A stretch of DNA of 64,000 bases from Elymus sibiricus (GCA_039707655.1 CM077667.1:64199628-64263627); one strand, 5' to 3'. Positions 10,501 through 25,500 are shown, counted from the stretch's first letter. The notes: generated by a model from the sequence alone, not told the origin. A program made the numbers and translations.

Positions 10501-13500
10501 AGCTGGTCGTCGGTACAAGCGTAGTTGACATCAATTTTGCTTTCTTCCACGCACTCCCGTAGATACCGATACCTCGTATCGATGTGCTTGTGTCTATCAT
10601 GACACACTGGATTCTTTCACAGAGAGATTGTAGACTTGTCGTCAACGTTGAGCACCACTCGTTTCGGTTCCTTACCCGTGAGGTCACCGAGTAGTCTTCC
10701 TAGGCAAACGCCTTGACACACCGCGGTTGCAGCTGCAATATACTCTGCTTCACGAGATGATAATGCGACCACCTTCTGCTTTTGTGATAGCCAACTCACT
10801 ATGCTTCCTCCCAAGAAATATGCTACGCCCGATGTACTTTTACGGTCGTCCAAATCTCCTGACATGTCGCTATCACTATAGCCAAGTAGCTCCACCATCT
10901 CCTTCTTCTTCTCTCTCAAAAAGACACAACCGAAGTTTGTTGTCCTTTTGATGTACGTGAGTATATGTTCCACAGCTGCCCAATGCTCTGTCGTGGGTGC
11001 TTTCATGAAGCGACTCACTATGCCAACGGAATAGGCCAAGTCCGGTCTTGTACTCGTGAGATACCTCAACTTTCGGACCACACTTCTATACTTCGTTGCA
11101 TCAACCGCAGGTGCTTCACTTTTCTTGCTTAGTGTAAAACGAGGCTTCATCGGAACATGACTTGGATTGCAATCTTTAATGCCACAGCTTTCAAGTAACC
11201 TCTTTGCGTATGCCTCCTGGCATAATGTGATCTCCTCCGGCTTTTGTTGTACCTCGATCCCAAGATAGTAACTCAAGAGCCCTAGATCAGTCATCTTGAA
11301 TAGCTCCTTCATTTGTAGCTTGAAGTTTGCAATCACCTCTTCGTCAGCTCCAGTTATCAATAGATCATCCACATAGATGCCCACTAAGAGATGATCCTTT
11401 CCTTCACCTCGCTTATACATGGTATGCTCTAGTGGACTCTTCTCTAATCCAAGAGAAACCAATGTATGGTCAAGCTTGATGTTCCATGCCCGAGAAGCTT
11501 GTCGTAGCCCGTACAACGCCTTGTGTAGCTTCAATACCTTGTGTCCCTCTCCTTCTTTGATGTACCCCGGTGGTTGCTTCACATACAATTCTTCTTCTAA
11601 CTCCCTAGTCAAAAACGCGGAGTTCACATCCATGTGATGTATCCTCCAAGATTCTTGAGCCGCGAGAGTAATAAGTAGCCTCACCGAGTCCATCCTTGCA
11701 ACTGGAGCAAACACTTCTTCGAAATCCACACCATGCTCTTGCACGTTTGCTTTAGCCACGAGCCTTGCTTTATGCTTCACCAAGTTCTCTTCGGCATCCT
11801 TCTTGACTTTGTACACCCACTTGAGCTCTATGGCACTATGTCCGTTGGGAAGATCCACGAGCTCCCATACTTTGTTGTCTCGAATCGACCCCAACTCTTC
11901 TTCCATAGCACGACGCCAAAACTCTTTCATATTTATGTCTTCAAAATTTTCCGGTTCCTCAATGTGCAAACATCGTTGCCCTTTACTTTTCATTTTCACC
12001 AAATTTATTTGAAGTGCTTCCTCTGAATAGAGATCCAATACGCGTCGTTGGTGTGCTATTGGAGAAGACAAACTTGCTTCTGAACTTGCCAAGGTTCCTG
12101 TTTCTGGCTTGCCTACTGTGACTAGGCCTCGCATCTCTTCTGACCTGCTACGTGAGGTCTGCTCCACTGTACCATCTGCTAGGCCACCACACACCCATGG
12201 TAATGAACTCACTTTTTCTGATCCGTGCATACCTTGTAGACAATGCACTAGACCTTCATATTGTTGTGAGATAGCAGCATTTGGGCCGCACCCAGCTATT
12301 GTGTTGCTCTCTTTTGTCCCATCCTGGTGGCCACAACCACGTAACGAGGACACTTCCGTCGTATCGGATCCAGGCGCTCGCCCGCCTGGTGCACACGTCC
12401 CAGTGCGCGTGGCTGGTGCATCCACGCTGCCCGTCATGCCTGGTCCGAGTGTAACTTGTTGTACGTCTGGACTCATCAGGAAGGATCCGTCACGACTGAC
12501 AACGTCCGCGCAACTCTCTGTTGCACTATCAGGAGCCACGTACACGTCACGCCTTGTCGCTGCTACTACCACACCGAGACGGTGTATGTCATGGATTTCT
12601 GTCGCCACACCTTCGCCTGTTTCTAACATGATTACACTGTCACGCCTTGTATCATGGTTTTCTGGCGCCACAACTTCGCCTGCTTCTAGCGTGATTACAC
12701 TGTCACGCCTTGTATCATGGTCTTCTGGCGCCATAACTTCGCCTGCTTCTAGCGTGATTACACTGTCACGCCTTGTATCATGGTCTTCTGGCGCCACAAC
12801 TTCGTCTGCTTCTAGCGTGATTACACTGTCACGCCTTGCGTCATGGTCTTCTGATGCCACGACATCGCCTGGGTTTACTGACGCAGATGCACTCATCGGA
12901 CCAGTGTCCAGCTGATCATGATCATCTGGATCCTTCTCGTCCACTAGCTCGCACATCAGCATCATATCCCCGTCGTCTCCTTCCTCAGCCATGAGCGCAT
13001 GTTGCTTCGGTGCTTCCTCGCAGTCAGCCTTGAAATGACCGAGGAGGCCACACTTATGACACCTCACTTTCCTGATGTCAAACTTCCTCCTCGGTGGTGC
13101 AGGCGCATCCTCGTCGTCCGAGTCGGCGAAGGTCTTTCTCGCTGAGTGCTGCTTCCCCTTCTTGCCGCTGCTCGTAGATCCGCCCTGCTGTTCTTTTGAC
13201 AGGGCAATCCATTGCGCCTTTGTCAGCATCAGGTGCTCACTCGCCTCCGTGTCGCCGAAACTGAGACGAATTCTCTCATCATGGGCCTTGAACCTTCCGA
13301 CGAGATCCTCGACCGTGAGAGTCTTTAGGTCAAGACATTGCTCGATCGATGTGACGATCTGGATGTAGCGTGCCGGCGCGGCGCGCAAAAATCGTCGGAC
13401 GATCGCAACTTCTTCTAGGGTTGAACCATAGCCGCGTATGCCGTTGACGAGGGTCTTGAGACGGGCGGCAAATTGATCAACCGTCTCGCTTTCCTCCATC

Positions 13501-16500
13501 TTCAGGCACTCGTAGCTTCTCATCAGGGACTGGAGATGTGCTTCCTTGACACGGTCATGACCCTGGTGCGGGATCTTGATGGTCTCCCATGCCTCCTTCG
13601 CCGAGTTCTTTCCGACGAGGTGTTGCGGCACATCCTTCGGCATGGCGGAGTAGATCGCCGTTAACGCCTGACGATCAGTCTGGTACTTCGCCGCGCCCTT
13701 CGCGTACTCGGCGCCGCCGGGGTCAATGGCTTCCCAGAACTCAGCGCCCTCCATCGCGACCTCCATGTTCATCGCCCATAGTGCGTAGTCCTCTCGATCC
13801 AGCCGGGGGAACTGCGACACCCCCACCATCGGCATCGGTGCTCCCGTTCCCGCTCCCGCCACAACGATCTCCTTGCTCGGGTTCGACATGATCTTTCGAT
13901 TGCTTTCCGAAAATCACACCAATAAACCAAGCTCTAGATACCAATTGTTGGCACTGTCCCGACGTCGCAGCGATCCGCCGTGTACTTTCCGGCGGAACGA
14001 CGAACGACGAACCAGGCTGAAGACACACGTAGCAAAGCTAAGCACCCAAGCTAGCAGCTGGATGGATACTTCATGGACGTAGGAACTAGTACATGCATGC
14101 ACGTACGTAACAGCACGCTGCCGGCGAGACGCACACACGTGAGAACACGAGCACACGCAATATGATGGCCTCGGGAGCGTGTCGCTCCCGTTAATTGCTT
14201 TGTATTGATCTGAGTTACAAAATCTTACAGGGGTACAAGTATATATAGGAGCTAAACCAAACAGCCTATAGCTAACTAGGATTAGGACTCCTACACGTAC
14301 ACGTGATTGATTCTAGTCCGACCCGGACTTAGACATCGTGGTTATTTCCAACAAATCAGACAGTGGCGAGTCTACTAGGTAGGCATCATCAGGCTTAAGC
14401 CTACCCTTCACAAACATATTTCAGCTAACCATATCACTTAAAAATTACATTTAGGTGCTTTGCATGCAAGAATCACAATGCAATTGCTAATTAGACTTAA
14501 AAACTTGATGTTTGAGCTTATCCTTCATTGTAATACTAGATTCGCCACTGCAATCAGACATGCTCAACTGTCAGCCACAACCACAGGGCGGTCTTTATCG
14601 TACCAGTGTCATATGTTTTTTTTTCTTTAAGCTCTGGACAGTGGGGAGAACCCCCCACTGACTTTGTATTAACCAAACCCAAAAGTTACATTCAGAAGTA
14701 TTTACATGTTATGGGATAGGGGGTGGAGGGTGGGGGTTGGGGGTGGGGGGATGTAAAGATGAAACAAAAGTGGAAAAGAAGGAAACAATACAACTGGGTC
14801 CTAAACAGAAGCAACCAAATTAATGTGCTCAGAATAAGAAGATCAAAATGGTAACAAATGTCCTATCAAGGCTACTAAACTTTCTCAAGATTGAATATTA
14901 GCACATGCAAGAGTCAAGACACGTGCATACTGTACAGAAAATTACATAAATATAGAAAGCATACCCTTGTGGATCAAAATTCTTCCAGACTTCTAGAATT
15001 ATATTCACTGGTATGTACGGAGTCTCTTCCAAGCCATAGAAATTCATGCCAATAAAATTTCCATCAAAATCAACAAGAGGCCCTCCAATCCCAGCCTAGC
15101 ACACACACACAAAAGTAACGAATAGGAAAATACAGTATTTGTAAGCCATACAGATGTGGTGATGGATTTAATTACTCATTCTGATACAACTATTTATTTC
15201 CACCACACGAAAAGACACAGCGTACCTTGGTGATTTTACAGGTGGAAATCTTAAGCTCTTTGCAACCAAGCTTACTTGGTTTGTCAATCACGATCCCACC
15301 TGTGGCCATTAATTTGCATGATTGGTAGACGCGCCCTATAGCTGCTACCTCCTTCTGAGGTTTAATTAGCATCTGGTTATCGATTTGTGCTGTCTGAGTA
15401 CAGCAGAAATTCTTGATGTGGACCACGGCAATGTTATAATGTAGACTGTAATGTTGCAATGTCCCTCTGGTATGACGATTATCTGGAAGGCACACTACAA
15501 TCTGCAATTAATGATATGGTCAGACTAAACCAGTGTTATAATGAATAAATAAAAGGGGAATTAAACAATTATTAGCAGAGTAAGAACCTTCAAGTTATCA
15601 GCAACAGTGTTTTCATCGTCAGAAGTCCTAACCAAACTTGCAGAGGTCAGAACTCTTGTGGTGGACCCATTGCAGTCTATGAATACGCCCGTGCAAGCAA
15701 AACACCTTGTTTTTCCTACAAGAGTAATGACTGATAATTTAGTGAAGAAATTGGAAAAAGGATATTGAAAGTAAACGAGCTTATAGTAAATATAATTACC
15801 ACTGAATGAAGCCAATGCAACAACACTTTGAGACATATTGGAAGCAACGTTTCTTTCGAGTTTACTCCAGATATCTTCACTAAATTTCTCTTCAAAATTG
15901 TTAAGCAAACGATTGCCCACTGGCAAAAGCAATAAAGATTCAGTAGTGGAGGGGAGCTGGAGAAACCAGTCAGACGACAGATGTTCCAACAGAAAAGAGT
16001 AAATATCAAAAGGACACGGATGAACTCACCATCATTCCAAACTGGGAGGGGATAACCATTGGACCTCAGCTCTTTTTTTGTAGCAACACCTGAATTTTGC
16101 AACATTGTTAAGTGATTGATGACCCCATGTATAATGTTGGTCAGGAAAACTGCAAGCAACGACTCACCAAAATAAGGATAACCCGGCCACCCAGAACATA
16201 AAGACTTCCGCTCTAATAATAATCTATCCATGAGTCCTGGTGCCACAGGGGTGAAACAATTAATGACTGTGACCAATGATCAATAGTTAACATTAAAAGT
16301 GACCCAACCTGGTTGACATTCTGGATCACAGAGAGTGCATATGGAAGGTTTCTGATCCTTAAGTTTCTCTCCCTTCCTTGAGCTGACTAAAATGGAGAAG
16401 ACTGGAGAAGGGAAATAAGCAGAATTTAGAACACTGAAAAGCAGTATGAAGGAAAGGAGTATATTCTCATATTCATATACTACACCGAAGAACTTAGAAT

Positions 16501-19500
16501 GAACTAATTAATTAGCATATCATATAGGAGTATGTTAGCATTATAATAGGTGCAACCATAAAACTAAAGTATGTTCCCATATTCTATAAATGATCATTGA
16601 AAATTAACAATGGTGGTGGGGAATTGCCTGATGATGTGATGATTGCTCACAATTTAGCCATCTTAAGGAGTGAGTGTGCTTTTCTCACCTTTTGAATCAG
16701 ACTTAGGTCTGGGAAATCTTTCAATTTTAATATCAGGTCCTTTCTTACTTGTAGCCCTGCAGCAGAATGCAAAAACAATCATCAGAGTAATAGAGAAATC
16801 CACTAAAGTAAAACATGGATGATATGTATGCATGAATACCAAACAACAACTCAAACTTAAATGTTAATAGGAGAGATATGAAAATATATTGGAGTCAGAT
16901 TGCACTGAACAACAACACAATGGGAAAAACAGTAAAACCTAAATATGTATTGTATTTGATTATTCTATAGACTTTAGATGAAAATATTTATTAAATATAA
17001 GTACTCCCTCTGATGCATATTACTTGTCGCTCAAACGGATGTATCTAGCACTGAAATACGTCTAGTTACATCCGTTTGAGCGATAAGTAATATGGATCGG
17101 AGGGAGTTAATATGGTGGAGAACTTTTCCCATGCATGTTGTGGTGAGCGACAACAACAAAAAATGGAGAAAATATTATACCAAACCTACCAGGGAACCTT
17201 GACTACTTTATCATTTAAACAAGTATAATAGCTTCAACATGGACACCAGAGTCCCAATTAAGTACATGGCAACTGCAAGACATCCTGACAAGACAGGTGG
17301 TATGGATTGTCAAGGTCACACTGCAGCTTATCCAGCCCCAGATGTCACAAACAAGCAATTTGTTATCAAGGGAGATGTTCTCAAATGCAGATCACCTACA
17401 AGATGCAAGTATAAGCTACAAAAACATCAAAACGGCTCATGAGCCAGCACACTTGCACAAGCTAACGCATTTCAGAAACTGTTTCACATTCAGCATGATT
17501 GGTAGTACCACCAAACCTCGGCTATTGATGAGCGGAACTATTCTTATGTACTTAGTTCATTCACTTTGTATGTTTACTAATGTGTGGTCAGCTTCCTGGA
17601 AATTCAGATTGAATAATAAATTTGCAAGAAGCGGAACAGATCACTTGTGGTCATCTAGGAATTGTTTCAGTTAGACTAGTTGCTTGCTGTCATCCAGAAT
17701 AAAATGTGCTCAGTCAAGTTTATTTGCAAATCAGGCCATGTGTTAAGTGCATGGCACTAATTTCTCTGCTAAATAGTTCTTATTCCCTCGGTATTACAGT
17801 ATTAGAGCATGTTAGACGCCTCACCACATAAACTGTTCTTTGCCTTGTACAACGCATGCAGTAATTTAAATAATGTGATTTCATATTCTATGTAAAATGC
17901 CTAACACCACTAGTACATAACATGGCATTGGTCCAGGCCGGGCCAGCCCATTAGTCCCGGTTCAGTCACGAACCGGGACCAATGGGGGCAACGGTCCCGG
18001 TTCGTGAGGCCAGGGGGCCGGCCGGGCCTCGTGGGGCATTGGTCCCGATTCGTCTGTACCCTTTGGTCCCGGTTCGTCTGTATCCTTTGGTCCCGGTTCC
18101 AGACACGAACCGGGACCAGTGTGCCTCGCTCCTGGCCCACAACCATTGGTCCCGGTTCGTGGATGGAACCGGGACCAAAGGGGGTCCTTTAGTCCCGGTT
18201 CCAGCCACGAACCGGGACCAATGAGATGCCTATATATAACCCCCCCCCCCCCCCCCCCCCCGCCAGCGAGCAGAGCACTCCACATTGCTCTGTTTTTCTG
18301 GCCGGCGAGGGGAGAGCTTTGTGGTGCTCTAGCTCACCTCCTATGCACATGAGGTGTTCGATAAAATGCCCGAGCCACACTTAAGCTTTCTCCTCTCGAA
18401 GCTCCTTGTCCAAGCTCCATTTTTCTCAAGATTTGTTTAGGTTTGGCGGTCCGTCCTGTCCCGTCTCCGTCCTCACCGCCGTCGATCACCCGCGTCCATC
18501 TCGGCGCCGGCACCACCGTGGTTAGCCTCTTCTTCTTATCTTCTTTCTAAAAGAAAAAAGTTCTTACTTGTATCATTTAGATAGATACTTGTGTAATTTT
18601 CTTTCTTTTATTATTGTTTGTTATTATATAGTGCCATGGTCATGGTATCCGCCCACGTCGGCCCTCGTCCGGTCTATGATTCGGATGTGGTATATATTAT
18701 CTTTTATAACTATTTGTTTTATTTAGTGTTTATGACAATTATGCCGACCAACGTGACATAGATTTTTTAATCTAGGAGGTATGTGAACCGGAAATTCCAA
18801 CCGACATAGAAATTCTTGTCGAGAAGTTAAATTTGGTTGAAAAAGAAAACAATTACTTGAAAGAAAAATTACAAAGAGTTGAAGAGGAGAAGATGAAGTT
18901 GGAGTTGCATGTTGCCGATGTCATCGACGATCACAAGATCAAGATGGATGCAATGCGCTTGAAGATTAGAAAGATTAGAAAATATGCCATTCATACTGAG
19001 GCTTGGTATCATTATGCCGTTGGATCAATTGGTACCTTAGTTGCGGTTATGATCGCATTTGTTGTTGCATTTAAATTTTCTAGTTTCAATATATGTTTTA
19101 ATTAGATGCTCTAGAGAGCTATATGTTGTTCAATAATGAGAACTATGTATGAACGCTATGTATTTATTTTGGTCACTACTGTACTTTGGTTTTAATGTGA
19201 TGATGAATTTCTATTAATTTGGTCACTTCTCTATTCATGATATGCACGCGGATGAACCGGCAATGGATGTACGGTGACCGACGCACCTCCGAGTATATTG
19301 AGGGCCTGCATAATTTTCTCGAAGCGGCTGAGGCAAACAAGAAGAATGGTTTTATGCATTCTCCATGTACTGTCTGTGAGAATACGAAGGCTTTCTCCAC
19401 CTATAAAACCCTTCACTTCCACCTGCTTCAGAAGGGTTTTATGCCACACTATAATGTTTGGACCAAGCACGGAGAAAGATGGGTTATGATGGAAGACAAC

Positions 19501-22500
19501 GAAGAAGAAGAGGATGACGACAACTACCCGCCCCCTGAATACGGTGATGCTGCAATGGGGGAAGCTGAAGATCAAGAGGAACCAGACGATGTGCCCGATG
19601 ATGATCTTCGCCGGGTCATTGTTGATGCACAGAGAGAATGCGAAAGTGAAAGGGAGAAGTTGAAGTTCGATCGCATGTTAGAGGATCACAAAAAAGGGTT
19701 GTACCCAAATTGCGAAGATGACAACAGAAAGCTCGGTACCACACTGGAATTGCTGCAATGGAAGGCAGACAATGGTGTATCTGACAAGGGATTTAGTTCG
19801 CTACTGAAAATAATGAAGAAGAAGCTTCCAAAGGATAACGAATTGCCCGGCAGTACGTACGAAGCAAAGAAGGTTCTATGCCCTCTAGGATTGGAGGTGC
19901 AGAAGATACATGCATGCCCTAATGACTGCATCCTCTACCGCGGTGCGTACGAGGATTTGAACGCATGCTCGGTATGCGGTGCATTGCGGTATAAGATCAG
20001 AAGAGATGAGCCTGGTGATGTTGAGGGCCAGCGCACCGGGAAGAGGGTTCCTGCCAAGGTGATGTGGTATGCTCCTATAATACCACGGTTGAAACGTCTG
20101 TTCAGAAACAAAAAGCATGTCGAGTTGATGCAATGGCACAAAAAAGACCGTAAGAAAGACGGGAAGTTGAGAGCACCCGCTGACGGGTCGCAGTGGAGAA
20201 AGATCGAGAGAAAGTGGAGCGACTTTACAGGTGACCCGAGGAACGTATGGTTTGGTTTAAGTGCAGATGGCGTTAATCCTTTTGGGGAGCAGAGCAGCAA
20301 GCATAGCACATGGCCTGTGACTCTATGTATGTATAACCTTCCTCCTTGGTTGTGCATGAAGCGGAAGTTCATTATGATGCCAGTGCTCATCCAAGGCCCT
20401 AAGCAACCCGGCAATGACATTGATGTGTACCTAAGGCCATTAGTTGATGAACTTTTACAGCTATGGAATGGAAGAGGTGTACGTGTGTGGGATGAGCATT
20501 CATAAGAGGAATTTGACCTACGAGCGTTGCTGTTTGTAACAGATGAGTTTTCGTCCGAAACCCTGATATTTCGAAAGAGATTGTCCATTTTGTACACGAA
20601 GTGCATCCAGTTTTCGCCGTAACCCTCTCAACTTTTTAGCACTTGCTATGTGGGTGAATTGATGATACCATGACAACTTTCAACCTTTTCAGAGTTCATT
20701 TGAAATGTTTTTTAATTTCTTTCAAAACATCGTGGGAGTGGAGTTCAAAAAAGAATCAACTAAAAAGCTTTTATAAACCTCTAGTATTTTTGAAACTATA
20801 ATTATATAAAAATTATGCAACTAAAATTATCAAAGTATTTTTTGTTCAAAACATTAATAGCAAAAAGAATATAATGATAAAACACACTGGAAATAAATAA
20901 AGCATAAAATAAAACAAAAATAATGGAAATTATGCAACTAAAATTATCAAAGTATTTATTTGTTAAAAAGAATGAACTAAAATAACAGAAGAAAAATACT
21001 GAAAAAAATTTAAAAAATAAATAAAGCAAAAAACAAAACAAAAATACTGGAAAAAAATAAAACATTAATAGCAAAAAGAATCAACTAAAAAGCTTTTATA
21101 AACCTCTAGTATTTTTGAAACTATAATTATATAAAAATTATGCAACTAAAATTATCAAAGTATTTTTTGTTGAAAACATTAATAGCAAAAAGAAAATAAT
21201 AATAAAACACACTGGAAATAAATAAAGCAAAAAATAAAAAATAAAAAATAAAGCAAAAAACAAAACAAAATAATGGAAATTATGCAACTAAAATTATGAA
21301 AGTATTTATTTGTTAAAAAGAATGAACTAAAATAACAGAAGAAAAATACTGGAAACAAATTAAAAAAATAAATAAAGCAAAAAACAAAACAAAAATACTG
21401 GAAAAATATATAAAAAATGCCGCCTACTGGGCCACCACTAGACCCACAGGCAGAAGGCCCAATAGGCCCACAGGTAGTGACAGATTAGGCCCGTAGGCCT
21501 GCAGTTGAGAGGAGCTCGAGAGGGTATGCGCAGCAGCGCTTATAAACCACTCTCGAGCTCTCTCGGCTAGCGAGGTGGGACTAAAAATTTGGTCCCGGGC
21601 AGAACCACCCTTTGGTCCCGGTTGGTGCCACCAACCGGGACCAATGCCCCCCTTTGGTCCCTGTTGGTGCCACCAACCGGGACCAAAGGTCCCTGTTTCC
21701 CGCCTTTTGGGCTGCTGAAAAGAGACCTTTGGTCCCGGTTGGTGGCACCAACCGGGACCAAAGGTGGGCATTGGTCCCGATTGGTGGCACCAACCGGGAC
21801 CAAAGGCTCTGGGTATATAAGCCCACACTTAGCGTTTTTCAGATTTCATCTCTCAGTTGCCCCCGACGCCGCCGCCAGGCTGCCCGATCGAGCTCCCTGT
21901 CGACGCCGTCGCCGCCCTCTGCCCCGTCGACGCCCTCTGCCCCGACCTCGCCGTCGACGCCCTCTGCCCCGACCTTGCCGTCGACGCCCTCTGCCCCGTC
22001 GACGCCCTCTGCCCCGACGACCTCGCCGTCGCCGCCCTTTGCCCCGTCGACGCCCTCTGCCCCGACCTCGCCGTCGACGCCCTCTGCCCCGACCTCGCCG
22101 TCGCCGCCCTCTGCCCCGTCGACGCCCTCTGCCCCGCTGTGCCTCTGCCCCCGCCCCCAGTGAGCCTTCCCTTCCCCCGCGCCGCCGCCCCTGCCTGCTC
22201 TGATTGCTGCGCGCCGCCGCCGCCGCCGCGGCCTACTCTCTGCTGCCTTTTTTTCATACATTTTTTTGTTCATTGATGTATGTATATGGATGTTGTATGT
22301 ATATGTATATGCAGATGTATGTATGATCCATGGATATGTATGCATTGATGTATGATTTTTTTTTGTTCATAGAATTTTTTTTGTCAATTGATGTATGCTT
22401 TTTTTGTTCATAGAAAGTTTTTTGTTCATAGAAAGTTTTGTGTTCATAGAAAGTTTTTTGTCAATTGATGTATATGTTCATATATATGTGCATTTTTAGA

Positions 22501-25500
22501 AAAAAATTGTGTATGTATGTTCATATATGCAAAAGTTACATTTAAGAAAAAAAGAAAATGTATGTATTATGTTCATATGCAAAGAATATGCAAAAGTTAG
22601 AATTTTGGTCCCGGTTCGTGCCACCCAAACCCCTAGAAGAAAACTCCGGTAACTTCGACATGAGGGGGGACGTCGGACATATCGGGCGACCAACTCTCGA
22701 GGCCACCCAAATCCTAGAAAAAAAGCGTTGTCGATCTCCTACCCCCTCCCGCCCCTACCCGACAAACTCTCGAGGCCACCCAAACCCCTAGAAGAAAACT
22801 CCGGTAACTTCGACATGAGGAGGGACGTCGGACATATCGGGCGACCAACTCTCGAGCCCTCGCCGACGCGCCGGGACTGAGATGTGATAGGTAGTATTTT
22901 TTTTGTTCATAGAAAACTCCGGTAACTCTCCAACATGAGGGGGGACGTCGATCGATCAACCCCCTCTCGCCAAACCGGGACTGAAAAAGCATTGTCGAGG
23001 CCACCCCAAACCCTAGAAGTGTTGTCGAGGCCACCCCAAACCCTAGAAGCGTTGTCGAGGCCACCCAAATTTACCAAGTTAAATGAAGAAAACTCCGGTA
23101 ACATAGATTTATCAAGAATGCCCCCATTATGGATGTGCACAAGTTGATCCAATTTTTTGCCATGTTGTAATATTTGCAGAAACTATGGATCAAAGAGACT
23201 TGGAACAAGAACAGTTGTTGGGGGATATAATCCGCGACGGACGTGATGTCATGTCGTTTCTCAACGACACCGATGGTCTGGAAGGAGAGGATGACGGCTC
23301 CGGTGATCGAACAATGGAGGAGGAATGACATGATCATGATGGCTCCGGTGACCGAATGCCGGAGGAAGAAGGAGACCATGATGACGGCTCCGGTGACCGA
23401 ACGGAGGAGGGAGCTGTTGCAAAGTCCGGCGAGGTATATATATTAATTAAGCCTATGCTGACTAGCTAATTGATGCATTAATTGTTTTGATATATTAACT
23501 CGTCTTTCTTCTTTTATAGCCCTCCGGATCGAGCCAAACTTCGGTAACGAGACGAGGCCCGAAGAAGAGGTTGCGCAAGGAAGAAAAGTTCACGATCACA
23601 GCACTCGCGCACGATGGCCATCCGATTGAACCCAAGCGGGCCAAGGACGCATTTTCTGCTCAGTGCGGAGCTATTGTTAGGGACTACATCCCGATCAGCA
23701 TCAAGCAATGGAATAAGCCTAAGGACGGCGCCCCTGATGGTGATTATGTCACCGATAGACAGAAAGATGATCTTTGGACCGCGCTGAAAGCAAATTTCAC
23801 CCTACCGCCAGAGGAGGATCCGAATAGGCCAGTTATAGAGCCACTGGTCAAGGCGTGTGCTCTTAAGAAGATGACAGATCTATTCAGGAGGTGGAAGAAT
23901 GAGTTGAAATCAAAGTTTGTCGACAAAGGGAAGACTCCAGAATTCACCGGCCGATTTCAGAAGATAGTAGATCACTGGCCCGCATTTGTGGCCTACAAGA
24001 CATCGGACAAGAGTAAGAAAATGCCAGAGACAAACAAGATCAATGCTGCAAAGAAGCAGTATCACCATCACACGGGGTCAAGTGGCTACCTCAAAGCCCG
24101 GCCGTTGTGGGACAAAGCTGAGAATGACCTGATTGCTAAAAACGTCGTACCACAGACATTGAACTGGCCAGACCGTTCAAGGACTTGGTTCTTCGGGGTT
24201 GGGGGAACTTTGGACCCTGAAACAGGGAAGTGCCGCTGGACGAACGAGCAACTTGCAATACCCATGAACAAGCTTCAGGAGTATATCACCGGAGCGCAGG
24301 AAGGGACGTTCATTCCCGACAGAGAGAAGGACGAGCTGACTGAGGCCCTAGGGAATGCTGAGCACCCTGGACGAACACGAGGCACACCAGGCTCCGTTCC
24401 GTGGAAGGTTGGGTTTCCCGACGCAGGCGGTTACAGAAGCCGGGAGAGAAAGAGGAAAGCGGAGCTGAGCGAAATTCAGAAGCTGAATGCAAGACTACAA
24501 AAGCTAGAGGAAGCTGAGAGCCAGCGAGCTGTCGGCCAACCATCTCAGCGGCACGAAGCTACCCTAGAAGCTACCCCGCCATCTCAGCGGAGAAGCAGCG
24601 TCGCTTCCACGGAGCCCGTTCAGCCTGACTTCACGTCTCCTAGCTACCCCGTGGATACTATCACGGAGGCTCAACATTGCCAGCTTATGACGAAATGCTG
24701 GAACCTCACTTTATTGGCGGCTGACGGCTCTGTTGCACCTCCTCAACCCAACGGAACTTTTCACTGCCGTCCGATTCCACATGGCTATGCTGTTGTGATG
24801 GTGGATGAAGTAATGGAGGGATTTGAGGAGCTCGAGCTTGACCAATCTACAGGTGAAGGGGAGAATCGGCTGGGTCGTGCCCTGAGGAGTACATGTCTAT
24901 GGCAGAAGGAGTACATCAAGCTTCCAAACTGGACGCCTCCGCCTCCTCCTCCTCCTCCGGCGAGTCAGGGCACTCCGCCTCCTCCTCCTCCTCCTCCTCC
25001 GGCGAGTGATCAGGGCACCCCGCCTCCTTCTCCGGCTCCTCCGACGCGTGAGGGCACTCCGCCTCCTCCTTCGCCTACTCCGGCACGTCGGAGCAGTACG
25101 CCTCCTCCTCAGCCTCGTCGGCAACGGTGGAAGACAGACGCCGCCGCTCCGGCTCCTCCGGCGCGTCGGAGCACTCCGCCTCCTTCTCCGCCTCGTAAGC
25201 AACGACTGAAGAGAGACGCCGCCGCTCCGGCAGCTAGCAGTACAAGCAGAGGCGGGAGGAAATACAGATACGGTCCATCTCTCAAGCCTCTGGAAAAGTT
25301 ACCATATGAGAGGACCGAGTCTGAAAACGAGGAGATATGTCAGGAGCAATTGAGGGCCCATTTTGCAAAGAAAACTCCACCTCCGAAGGAGAAGCTAGAT
25401 CCGGTGAAAGTGAAGCGCACTATCGATGCCCTGAAGCGACCACCACCGCCTCCGCCGGATTCCAACTTTGTCCGCTGTGTTAAAAAGACATATCAAGATG

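Larger units (their letters stand above)
10071..14353 (-). mobile_element. Copia-type LTR retrotransposon lacking protease and integrase
   Basis: Two TG...CA long terminal repeats (10071-10395 and 13946-14353) and a perfect 5-bp duplication, AATCA (10066-10070, 14354-14358). On the minus strand, just inside the 5' LTR, the primer site TTGGTATCTAGAGC resembles the initiator-Met tRNA complement TGGTATCAGAGC. A purine tract TTTAGGGGGTGAT abuts the 3' LTR. The internal region codes for gag and RT-RNase H only. It sits in the penultimate intron of gene B, in the target duplication of an older hAT MITE. Confidence 0.95.

Noticed and set aside
17239..17674. Plus-strand ORFs in intron 5 of gene B
   Set aside because: They match intron sequence in gene A and in the duplicated copy with frame-breaking differences, so they are intronic.
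21589..22345. Long ORFs on both strands with repeated Pro/Ser or Gly/Ala
   Set aside because: They arise from the GTCGACGCC minisatellite and CACTA repeats, which lack stops in several frames.
24897..25202. Arg-rich minus-strand ORF
   Set aside because: Antisense of the Pro-rich tract in the CACTA TnpA-like gene.
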